DNA of 16,762 nt from an uncultured Acetatifactor sp. (GTDB lineage: Bacteria; Bacillota; Clostridia; Lachnospirales; Lachnospiraceae). Positions 7,912 through 13,875 of the stretch are shown here, piece after piece. Position 1 is the stretch's first letter, and each line of letters starts with the position of its first letter. The notes below the pieces were generated by a model. It made no database searches and was not told where the DNA came from. It saw only the letters and a program-made list of their open reading frames with translations. The stretch spans positions 1 through 16,762 of the forward strand of contig CAJUFO010000090.1 in the NCBI GenBank assembly GCA_910585615.1, in the 5' to 3' direction. Both the position numbers and the translations under genes were made by a program.

Positions 7912-10566
7912 CTATCCAAGCTGGCCCTCCAGCACCTTCGCAGCCTCCGCGATGCAGTCGGGGATGCCCGCCGGATTCTTGCCGCCTGCCTGGGCCATGC
8001 CCGGCTTGCCGCCGCCACCGCCGCCTACCTTTCCGGCGATGCCCTTGATCAGGTTCCCCGCGTGGGCCCCTTTGGAAAGGGCTTCCTCCGTGGCCATGGC
8101 AATCATGTTCACCTTGCCGCCCGCATTGGACAGAAGCACGATGACACCCTGGCCCAGCCTGGCTTTAAGCTGGTCGCCCAGGTCGCGCAGGCCATTCATG
8201 TCCACATTGTCCACGCTGGCCGCCAGGAGCTTCACGCCCTTCACCTCCACCACATTGTCCATCACGTCTCCCAGGGCTTCCTTGGCCGCTTTGGCCTTCA
8301 GGGACTCCAGCTCGGAGGACAGGGCCTTCACCTCTGCCATCACATGCTCAATCTTCTCCACCAGCGTGGCAGGGGTGGCGCGAAGCGCCCTTGCCGCCTC
8401 CTCCACGGTCTGCTCCAGCCCTTTATAATAGGTAAACACGCCGTTCCCCGTCAGGGCCTCGATCCTGCGGACGCCTGCGGCGATGCCGTTCTCGGACAGG
8501 ATTTTGAAGGCCGCGATGGCCCCGGTATTGACCACATGGGTGCCCCCGCAGAGCTCCACGGAAAAGTCTCCCATCTTCACCACCCGGACTTCCTCGCCGT
8601 ACTTCTCGCCGAAGAGGGCCATGGCCCCGGTCTTCCTGGCATCCTCGATGCCCATGACTTCCGTCACCACAGGCAGGTTCGCCGCGATCTGCTCATTGAC
8701 GATTTTTTCCACCCTGTCCAGCTCTTCCTTGGTCATGGCCGCGAAATGGCTGAAATCGAAGCGCAGCCTCTCCCCGTCCACGTAGGAGCCGGACTGCTCC
8801 ACATGGCTGCCCAGCACCTCCCGGAGGGCCTTGTGCAGCAGATGGGTGGCGCTGTGGTTCTTGCAGGTGTCGCCCCTCTTTGCGGCATCCACCGTGAGCG
8901 TGGCGGTGTCCCCCACCTTGAGCATGCCCTTGGTGACAATGCCGATGTGGCCTACCTTGCCGCCCAGGAGCTTTATGGTATCCCTCACCTGGAAGCTGCC
9001 GTCCGCCGTGGTGATGACGCCTGTGTCTGCATTCTGGCCGCCCATGGTGGCGTAGAAAGGCGTCTCCTCTACGATGACCGTGCCCACCTGGCCGTCCGTC
9101 AGGGCCTCCACCAGCTCGCTCTCCGTGGTCAGCACGGTAATCCTCGAATTGTGCTGGAGCCTGTCATAGCCTACGAACTGAGTGGTTACGGACGCGTCGA
9201 TGGACTCGTACACCGTCACGTCGGCGCCCATGTAATTGGTGGTCTTGCGGGCCTTTCTGGCCGTCTCCCTCTGATGCTGCATGCACACGCCAAAGCCCGC
9301 CTCATCCATGGTGAAGCCCTTCTCCTCCAGAATCTCCTGGGTCAGATCCGTAGGGAACCCGAAAGTGTCATACAGCTTGAAGGCATTCTCCCCGGAAAGC
9401 TCCGTGGTTCCCGCCGCTTTCATCTCCTCTTCCATCTGGGCCAGGATGCTCAGGCCCTGGTCGATGGTCTTGTCGAACTTGTCCTCCTCCTGGGTGAGGA
9501 CGTTCAGGATAAAGGCCCTTTTCTCCTCCAGTTCCGGATACCCGTCCTTGCTCTCCTCGATTACAGTCTCGCTTAAATGTGCCATGAACTTGTCCTGAAT
9601 GCCCAGGAGCCTGCCGTGCCTGGCCGCCCGGCGAATCAGGCGGCGGAGCACATAGCCGCGCCCCTCGTTGGAGGGCAGGATGCCGTCGCTGATCATGAAG
9701 GTGGTGGAACGGATATGATCCGTAATCAGGCGGATGGACACGTCCTTCTTCGGGTCGACCTCATATTCCGTCCCGGCTATCTGACAGATTCTGTCCCGGA
9801 TGGCCTTCATGGTGTCGATGTCGAAGACGGTGTCCACATCCTGTACCACCACAGCCAGGCGCTCCAGGCCCATGCCGGTGTCGATGTTCTTCTGGGCCAG
9901 CTCGGTGTAGTTGCCCTTTCCGTCATTGTCGAACTGGGTGAACACATTGTTCCATACTTCCATGAAACGGTCGCAGTCGCAGCCCACCTTGCAGTCGGGC
10001 CTGCCGCAGCCGTATTTGATTCCTCTGTCGTAGTAGATCTCGGAACAGGGGCCGCAGGGGCCTGCACCGTGCTCCCAGAAATTGTCGCATTTTCCGTTCT
10101 CGTCCCGGTAGAAGCGGGTGATTTTCGACTCGGGCACGCCGATTTCCTTGGTCCAGATGTCGAAAGCTTCGTCATCCTCGCAGTAGATGGACGGATAGAG
10201 GCGCTCCGGATCCATGCCCACCACTTCTGTCAAAAACTCCCAGCTCCAGCGGATGGCTTCATGCTTGAAGTAGTCCCCGAAAGAAAAGTTGCCCAGCATC
10301 TCGAAGAAGGTCAGGTGCCTGGCAGTCTTTCCCACGTTCTCGATGTCGCCTGTGCGGACGCACTTCTGACAGGTGGTGACCCTGCGCCTGGGCGGAATCT
10401 CCTGGCCCGTGAAGTAGGGCTTTAGGGGCGCCATGCCGGAATTGATGATCAGCAGGCTGTTGTCGTTGTGGGGCACCAGGGAAAAGCTCTTCATTTTCAG
10501 ATGCTCTTTGCTCTCGAAGAAGTCTAGGAACATTCTTCTCAGTTCGTTTACACCATATGGCTTCAT
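7912..10566 (-). CDS. alaS: Alanyl-tRNA synthetase
   Basis: Encodes 884 aa, full length for bacterial AlaRS, and charges tRNA-Ala in the cytoplasm. The class II catalytic core is at the N-terminus: NSGMAPLKPYFTG, RVTTCQKCVRTGDIENVG, TFFEMLGNFSFGDYFK, and EIYYDRG after the GPCGPCSE motif. The editing domain carries the zinc ligands in NHSATHLLH (HxxxH) and CGGTHV. The C-terminal C-Ala domain ends with the Gly-rich GGGGGGKPGMAQAGG typical of the family. The start at 10566 has GGGAGGA 7 bases upstream; a Met 21 bases earlier (10587) is possible but sits right at a leader hairpin. No T-box is present upstream, unlike many Firmicutes aaRS genes; a palindrome overlaps the promoter instead. Confidence 0.97.
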   Translation of the reverse strand: MKPYGVNELRRMFLDFFESKEHLKMKSFSLVPHNDNSLLIINSGMAPLKPYFTGQEIPPRRRVTTCQKCVRTGDIENVGKTARHLTFFEMLGNFSFGDYFKHEAIRWSWEFLTEVVGMDPERLYPSIYCEDDEAFDIWTKEIGVPESKITRFYRDENGKCDNFWEHGAGPCGPCSEIYYDRGIKYGCGRPDCKVGCDCDRFMEVWNNVFTQFDNDGKGNYTELAQKNIDTGMGLERLAVVVQDVDTVFDIDTMKAIRDRICQIAGTEYEVDPKKDVSIRLITDHIRSTTFMISDGILPSNEGRGYVLRRLIRRAARHGRLLGIQDKFMAHLSETVIEESKDGYPELEEKRAFILNVLTQEEDKFDKTIDQGLSILAQMEEEMKAAGTTELSGENAFKLYDTFGFPTDLTQEILEEKGFTMDEAGFGVCMQHQRETARKARKTTNYMGADVTVYESIDASVTTQFVGYDRLQHNSRITVLTTESELVEALTDGQVGTVIVEETPFYATMGGQNADTGVITTADGSFQVRDTIKLLGGKVGHIGIVTKGMLKVGDTATLTVDAAKRGDTCKNHSATHLLHKALREVLGSHVEQSGSYVDGERLRFDFSHFAAMTKEELDRVEKIVNEQIAANLPVVTEVMGIEDARKTGAMALFGEKYGEEVRVVKMGDFSVELCGGTHVVNTGAIAAFKILSENGIAAGVRRIEALTGNGVFTYYKGLEQTVEEAARALRATPATLVEKIEHVMAEVKALSSELESLKAKAAKEALGDVMDNVVEVKGVKLLAASVDNVDMNGLRDLGDQLKARLGQGVIVLLSNAGGKVNMIAMATEEALSKGAHAGNLIKGIAGKVGGGGGGKPGMAQAGGKNPAGIPDCIAEAAKVLEGQLG

Positions 10567-10589
10567 GTGTTCTTCCTCCCGATTCATCG

Positions 10590-10616
10590 AAAGCCCCTTT
10601 GGGATGCTTGGGCTTT
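10590..10616 (-). promoter_or_regulatory. Leader hairpin of alaS
   Basis: In the minus-strand leader, AAAGCCC pairs with GGGCTTT across a 13-base loop, ending a few bases before the alternative Met at 10587. It could tune translation or be chance. Confidence 0.4.
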
Positions 10617-10641
10617 GGATGCTTGTTTTTTCCTAGCGTCT

Positions 10642-10669
10642 ATTATACATGATAATAGAATCCTGTCAT
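10642..10669 (-). promoter_or_regulatory. alaS promoter
   Basis: On the minus strand, ATGACA (plus 10664-10669), 16-base spacer and perfect TATAAT (plus 10642-10647). Predicted transcription start near 10635, giving a leader of about 70 bases. Another TATAAT lies at plus 10678-10683 without a convincing -35. Confidence 0.65.
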
Positions 10670-10682
10670 TGGATTCTATTAT
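10652..10682. repeat. Perfect 12-bp inverted repeat at the alaS promoter
   Basis: ATAATAGAATCC (10652-10663), 7-base centre, GGATTCTATTAT (10671-10682). The -35 box of the alaS promoter is in the centre and one arm covers most of the spacer. It also lies 43 bases downstream of the sortase stop, but has no T-tract, so operator is a better reading than terminator. Confidence 0.7.
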
Positions 10683-10724
10683 ATCACGTATTTTTATTTT
10701 GTATAGTAGATTTTCTGCTATCCC

Positions 10725-11930
10725 TCACTGTTCCCCGTCCGCTATCTTCCTCGCCACCACCACGAACCGTCCGTCCGTTTCCTGGTAATCGCAGGTGGAG
10801 AGGGTCAGGAGCTGGTCGCCGTACTGCGCCGTCACGCCTGTATCATAGAGGGACAGCGCCGCCATCTCCTCCATGGCAGAATCGAACTCTTGTTCTCCAT
10901 TGGCATCTATGAACTGGTAGTACTTGAAGACGATTTCCGTCTCCTTGTACACTTTCGACCGGAACACATACATAATCTCATAGGTGCCCTTCTCGTAGAT
11001 GGTGTCGAATTCTATAATGGGATGCTTCTCGTAAAAAGACTTGTCCTTGTACTGATCCAGCTGTCCGAACATCCTGCCGTTCCTCATGTGGTGCCCGTAC
11101 AGGATATAGTTGGTACTGGGCTCCAGCACATTGCAGTCCTTGTCCATGAAAATCGTGCCGTTCTTATCGTATTCCTGGTTCATGTTGTGATCCAGGTAAT
11201 ACTCATTGTCCGTAGTCTGCATCACCGGATAATCGATATAGGTATCGTCGATTTTCACCCAGCCAATCAGCTTCCGGTTCTTCAGCAGCAGGTTCTGGTA
11301 CTCCTCCAGCACCTCCCGGGGCTCGGCCTCCCCGTCCAGCGTGTAGAGCAGGCCGGGGGCGGGCGTGACTGCAGGCGCGATGGCAGGTTTCTCCTTCAGC
11401 TCGCTGAGGGCATCATAGGTGCTCCGGGTCCGGTAATCATAATAGGAATACACTGCGAAATATCCCAGGCAGCACACCGCCACGGCGCTGCACGCCAGCA
11501 GGATAAGCTTCCTGCGCCTCTCCCGTTTCCTGAGCTCCTGGGCCACGATTCCCTCCAGGGCCGCGCTGTCCTCCTGCACCCGGCCGGCACCGCTCTCCCC
11601 CGCATCCTTTCCCGCCCGCCCGGCCCCGGCCTTCCCTTGGCCGGACGTCCGCAGCCCTCGCTTTCTTTGCGCCGTCTTCTGACTTGTGCCCTGGGCCGGG
11701 GTCTTTTTCAAAAGCTCCTCCACCTCGTCCCGGAAGTCCTGCCCTAGGAGCGTCAAGAATTTATATCTGCCTGCCCGCAAATCCTCGGTCAGCTTCCCCA
11801 ACGCCTCTCTGTCGCCGAAGTCGGTCTCTGCCCGCAGCTTATCTATGATTTCCTTATCACGTCTGGCACAGGCATAGTCGCTCTCCGTGCGGAACTGCCT
11901 GCCATCCACCACAAAAATCTTCTGTGTCAT
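10725..11930 (-). CDS. Class B sortase with long N-terminal cytoplasmic extension
   Basis: Encodes 401 aa. Residues ~1-75 are a small charged domain (FVVDGRQFRTESDYACARRD ... KYKF-like RYKFLTLLGQDF) that I recall in several Lachnospiraceae membrane proteins. Residues 76-140 are a Lys/Arg/Gly/Ala-rich linker, 141-160 a transmembrane helix, and ~200-400 the sortase fold. Catalytic residues are visible: His280 in YGHHM, Cys380 in LSTCDY and Arg388 in DGRF. The GWVKIDDTYIDYPVMQ and FMDKDC motifs are typical of class B. Sortases cleave a C-terminal sorting signal and join the substrate to the cell wall or a pilus. No gene with a sorting signal or pilin features is present in the window. An AGGAAGAG site precedes the start. 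It has its own promoter and is not clearly in an operon with alaS. Confidence 0.92.
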   Translation of the reverse strand: MTQKIFVVDGRQFRTESDYACARRDKEIIDKLRAETDFGDREALGKLTEDLRAGRYKFLTLLGQDFRDEVEELLKKTPAQGTSQKTAQRKRGLRTSGQGKAGAGRAGKDAGESGAGRVQEDSAALEGIVAQELRKRERRRKLILLACSAVAVCCLGYFAVYSYYDYRTRSTYDALSELKEKPAIAPAVTPAPGLLYTLDGEAEPREVLEEYQNLLLKNRKLIGWVKIDDTYIDYPVMQTTDNEYYLDHNMNQEYDKNGTIFMDKDCNVLEPSTNYILYGHHMRNGRMFGQLDQYKDKSFYEKHPIIEFDTIYEKGTYEIMYVFRSKVYKETEIVFKYYQFIDANGEQEFDSAMEEMAALSLYDTGVTAQYGDQLLTLSTCDYQETDGRFVVVARKIADGEQ

Positions 11931-11967
11931 ACTCTCTTCCTATCCGAATCCTCCGTCCTTTCCTATT

Positions 11968-11995
11968 ATTTTACTATATCCGGTCAGATTTGCAA
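11968..11995 (-). promoter_or_regulatory. Candidate sortase promoter
   Basis: On the minus strand, TTGCAA (plus 11990-11995), 16-base spacer, TAAAAT (plus 11968-11973). The leader to 11930 is about 30 bases. Confidence 0.5.
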
Positions 11996-12023
11996 GCCCC
12001 TTTGCCGGATCTCATAATCTTTC

Positions 12024-12063
12024 CATGGATGCCTTTCCATAAATGTCCATTCATGGATGCCTT
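12024..12063. repeat. 12-bp direct repeat, 28 bases apart
   Basis: CATGGATGCCTT occurs at 12024-12035 and again at 12052-12063, in the divergent intergenic region between the sortase and the Cys-rich gene. It could be a paired protein-binding site or chance. Confidence 0.4.
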
Positions 12064-12097
12064 CCACGGGCCGATGCAAAAATCCCTCCCCCCTAGG

Positions 12098-12127
12098 AAA
12101 CATTGACAGGCCACCCCGCATACAATA
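12098..12127 (+). promoter_or_regulatory. Sporulation sigma-E/sigma-K-like promoter of the Cys-rich gene
   Basis: CATACAATA (12119-12127) equals the sigma-E -10 consensus CATACAHT and also fits sigma-K CATANNNTA. AAACATT ends 14 bases upstream (5 of 7 against the sigma-E -35 KMATATT), and an AC lies 17 bases upstream as in sigma-K promoters. The expected start near 12134 leaves a short leader before AGGAGGG. Consensus sequences are those of Bacillus. Confidence 0.5.
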
Positions 12128-12158
12128 AACCATAAATAAACCCTAGGAGGGAAAAACC

Positions 12159-12488
12159 ATGAGTGACTTAACTGCTACAAACTGTGGCTGCAATGATTCC
12201 TGCGGATGCACCAGCCCCCAGAACAACGGCGGCGGATGCGGCAACTGGATTTGGATCATCCTGCTTCTGTGCTGCTGCAACGGCGGCAACAGCGGATGCG
12301 GATGCGGCAACAGCTGCGGAAACGGATGCGGCGGAGGCCTGTTTGGCGGCAGCGGCAACAACGGATGCGAGTGGCTGATCTGGATCCTTCTGCTCTCCTG
12401 CCTGTGCGGCGGCGGCAATGGCCTGTTCGGCGGCAATGGCTGCGGATGCGGCAACAACAATTGTGGCTGCGGCTGTGGCTGCAACTAA
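12159..12488 (+). CDS. Gly/Cys-rich small protein ('chorion class high-cysteine' type)
   Basis: Encodes 109 aa, with about 21 Cys and about 30 Gly. It is built from two similar halves, each with a Trp/Ile/Leu hydrophobic stretch (NWIWIILLLCCC; EWLIWILLLSCLC) next to a GCGCG and GLFGG segment. The end is a run of alternating Gly-Cys. Similar Clostridia proteins are automatically named 'chorion class high-cysteine HCB protein 13' only because of composition; there is no real relation to insect chorion. No cleavable signal peptide. The hydrophobic parts could insert in a membrane and the cysteines could bind metal or cross-link in a coat-like layer; both are inference. AGGAGGG lies 7 bases before the ATG. 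It may be mother-cell expressed, judging by the upstream motif. Confidence 0.85.
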   Translation: MSDLTATNCGCNDSCGCTSPQNNGGGCGNWIWIILLLCCCNGGNSGCGCGNSCGNGCGGGLFGGSGNNGCEWLIWILLLSCLCGGGNGLFGGNGCGCGNNNCGCGCGCN

Positions 12489-12520
12489 GCATTGACCCGG
12501 ATGGTAGCCCCATCCACACA

Positions 12521-12552
12521 GGCTCCGGTGGGAGGAGACTCCCATCGGGGCC
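12521..12552 (+). terminator. Strong 14-bp hairpin with GAGA tetraloop after the Cys-rich gene
   Basis: GGCTCCGGTGGGAG (12521-12534) pairs along its whole length with CTCCCATCGGGGCC (12539-12552), with two G-U pairs, closed by GAGA, a GNRA-type loop. No T-tract follows, so it may protect the mRNA 3' end or terminate weakly rather than be a classic terminator. Confidence 0.6.
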
Positions 12553-12675
12553 TGTTCCCAATGAAGAAGTTTTCCTATGCGCACATACCTCTCTGCCTGT
12601 TTACATATGCTCTCCATCGGTGAAATCCGCCATCGGTTCAGGATGCTTTCCGCTGGCGGGGCGGGTAACTTGGCA

Positions 12676-12702
12676 ACCTTTTGCGACCGCGGGCATAGAA
12701 TA
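12676..12702 (+). promoter_or_regulatory. Sporulation sigma-K/sigma-E-like promoter of the 162-aa gene
   Basis: CATAGAATA (12694-12702) fits sigma-K CATANNNTA and is one base off the sigma-E -10. An AC dinucleotide (12676-12677) lies 16 bases upstream, as in sigma-K promoters. The leader to the start at 12740 is about 30 bases. Confidence 0.4.
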
Positions 12703-12739
12703 TTGACAGAAGGCAAAAATGCCCGGAAAGGAGTGCGCC

Positions 12740-13228
12740 ATGGAGGAACAAAATTCAAAGACAATCACCGCGTTCGATTCCCTTTTTACCACAAACCGAA
12801 TCCAGATGCTGAAAATACTTCTGCCCCGCCTGGCCCCAGAACAGCAGAGCGGCTTCGCAGTGTACATAAAGCTGCTGGAGCTTCAATACACCCTCTCCTT
12901 CCTGCGCCGCCATCCGGGTATGCGGCTGATGGGAGGCGGAAAGCAGTTGTCCGCCGACTTCTTCCAGGGGGACAATTCCGACACCTTCGAACTCCTGGAC
13001 GAGATGCTGCCCTTCAGCGGGCCCCAGGAGCGCGCCAGGATAGAGAATATCAAGAACATAATCGCGAACCTGAAAAAGATGCAGGAGATGATGGAGATGA
13101 TACAGATGTTTCAGGAGCTCTTCCCAGAAGGGATGGGCGGGGACAATCCCATGGACATGTTCGCCGGGATGTCCGATTCCGGGCTGTCCTCCATCTTCCA
13201 GATGTTCGGGGGAGACAAGACAGAGTAA
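12740..13228 (+). CDS. Conserved Clostridia-type helical protein, Met-rich tail
   Basis: Encodes 162 aa, cytoplasmic by sequence. Residues ~18-58 are a helical block (NRIQMLKILLPRLAPEQQSG then VYIKLLELQYTLSFLRR). A helix rich in Asn, Lys and Met follows (IKNIIANLKKMQEMMEMIQM), then a Gly/Met-rich end (GMGGDNPMDMFAGM). I recall proteins of this pattern in many Clostridia, next to a partner like the following gene, without known function. The start at 12740 has AAAGGAG about 7 bases upstream; a Met 21 bases earlier is in frame but lacks a site. The next gene begins 62 bases after the stop with its own AAGGAGG, so the two are probably co-transcribed. Possible scaffold or spore-associated role is inference. 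Confidence 0.8.
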   Translation: MEEQNSKTITAFDSLFTTNRIQMLKILLPRLAPEQQSGFAVYIKLLELQYTLSFLRRHPGMRLMGGGKQLSADFFQGDNSDTFELLDEMLPFSGPQERARIENIKNIIANLKKMQEMMEMIQMFQELFPEGMGGDNPMDMFAGMSDSGLSSIFQMFGGDKTE

Positions 13229-13290
13229 GAGCCATTGCAGGCCGTCCGGCCAGGTACCGGGCTGCCGGACAAAAAAGGAGGAGAATTCGT

Positions 13291-13584
13291 ATGGAAAACC
13301 AGGAAAGACCGGTCTGGATGACAGACCCCCTTGTAAAGGACATTCCGGAGAAGAAGCTGAAGTTCGTGGAGGAGCTCTTCGCCAAGGGCCACGGGAAGAG
13401 CCAGAAGGAGATGATGGCCTATCTCATGCCCATGATGAAGAAGGCGAAGGCGGAGAACCTGACCTTCACCCCCCAGGAAATGAACGCCGCCATCGCCGCC
13501 ATCCGCAAACACAGCACCAAGGACGAGCTGACGCAGATCGACAAGATTCTGGAAAAAAGCTGGAGCGGCCAGGCGAAGCCATAG
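13291..13584 (+). CDS. Small helical protein, partner of the 162-aa protein
   Basis: Encodes 97 aa: three or four helices, KKLKFVEELFAKGHGKSQKE, MMAYLMPMMKKAKAENLTFT and PQEMNAAIAAIRKHSTKDEL, then an ILEKSW end. The order 'helix - GKS - helix - FTPQE - helix' recurs in short Clostridia proteins I recognise by pattern, and their function is unknown. No signal or membrane segment. AAGGAGG sits 8 bases before the ATG. It is the last gene of the plus-strand group, followed by a hairpin. It could form a complex with the 162-aa protein; that is inferred from adjacency. Confidence 0.8.
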   Translation: MENQERPVWMTDPLVKDIPEKKLKFVEELFAKGHGKSQKEMMAYLMPMMKKAKAENLTFTPQEMNAAIAAIRKHSTKDELTQIDKILEKSWSGQAKP

Positions 13585-13602
13585 AAGCCCGGACCGCGAT
13601 AT

Positions 13603-13640
13603 GGGAAAGGGGCCGTCATTTGAGGCGGCCCCTCCTTCCC
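13603..13640. terminator. Convergent hairpin after the 97-aa gene and the 39-aa micro-ORF
   Basis: AGGGGCCG (13608-13615) pairs with CGGCCCCT (13626-13633), extended by GGGAA with TTCCC at the flanks. No strong T-tract. It lies between convergent genes and could end both transcripts. Confidence 0.6.
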
Positions 13641-13659
13641 TGCTATTTGGTTGCCTGAC

Positions 13660-13779
13660 TCACTCCCGCTCTTTGGAATCGTGGGTCTCGATATACTCGA
13701 TAATCGCAAGTATCTCATCACTGTTCATTCCCTTTTCTTTCAGCTTACCGGTAAGATTAACGACTTCCTTACCTGTCAT
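13660..13779 (-). CDS. 39-aa micro-protein downstream of leuS
   Basis: Encodes MTGKEVVNLTGKLKEKGMNS then DEILAIIEYIETHDSKERE, a compact helical hairpin. The start has AGGTGG 5 bases upstream, a good site. The pattern (helix, KEKGMNSDEI, helix ending in YI) is like short Firmicutes proteins I have seen without a function assigned. It lies about 96 bases after the leuS stop on the same strand, so it may be transcribed with leuS or from its own weak promoter (TTGACA at plus 13836-13841 but no clear -10). Confidence 0.55.
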   Translation of the reverse strand: MTGKEVVNLTGKLKEKGMNSDEILAIIEYIETHDSKERE

Positions 13780-13798
13780 GCAACCACCTGCTGTCCTT

Positions 13799-13826
13799 AA
13801 GTGCCAACTATGTTTACTTGGTACTT
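13799..13826. repeat. 9-bp imperfect inverted repeat upstream of the micro-ORF
   Basis: AAGTGCCAA (13799-13807) and TTGGTACTT (13818-13826) are inverted with one mismatch around a 10-base centre. They lie 20-47 bases before the micro-ORF start; a possible operator or leader hairpin. Confidence 0.4.
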
Positions 13827-13875
13827 GCATTGGAATGTCAATGCCCGAAGCGCAAAGCCTTTCTTTAATTTCTCC

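Noticed and set aside
8062..9576. 504-aa plus-strand open frame
   Set aside because: Lies entirely antisense to alaS; rich in His, Leu and Gly as expected from the reverse frame of a GC-rich gene.
12103..12126. Sigma-A promoter TTGACA...TACAAT before the Cys-rich gene
   Set aside because: The spacer would be only 12 bases, too short; the sporulation-type reading fits the spacing better.
12577..13290. Upstream part of a 335-aa plus-strand frame containing the 97-aa gene
   Set aside because: It overlaps the 162-aa gene in another frame and is Arg/His/Pro-rich; the 97-aa gene has its own strong ribosome site at 13291.
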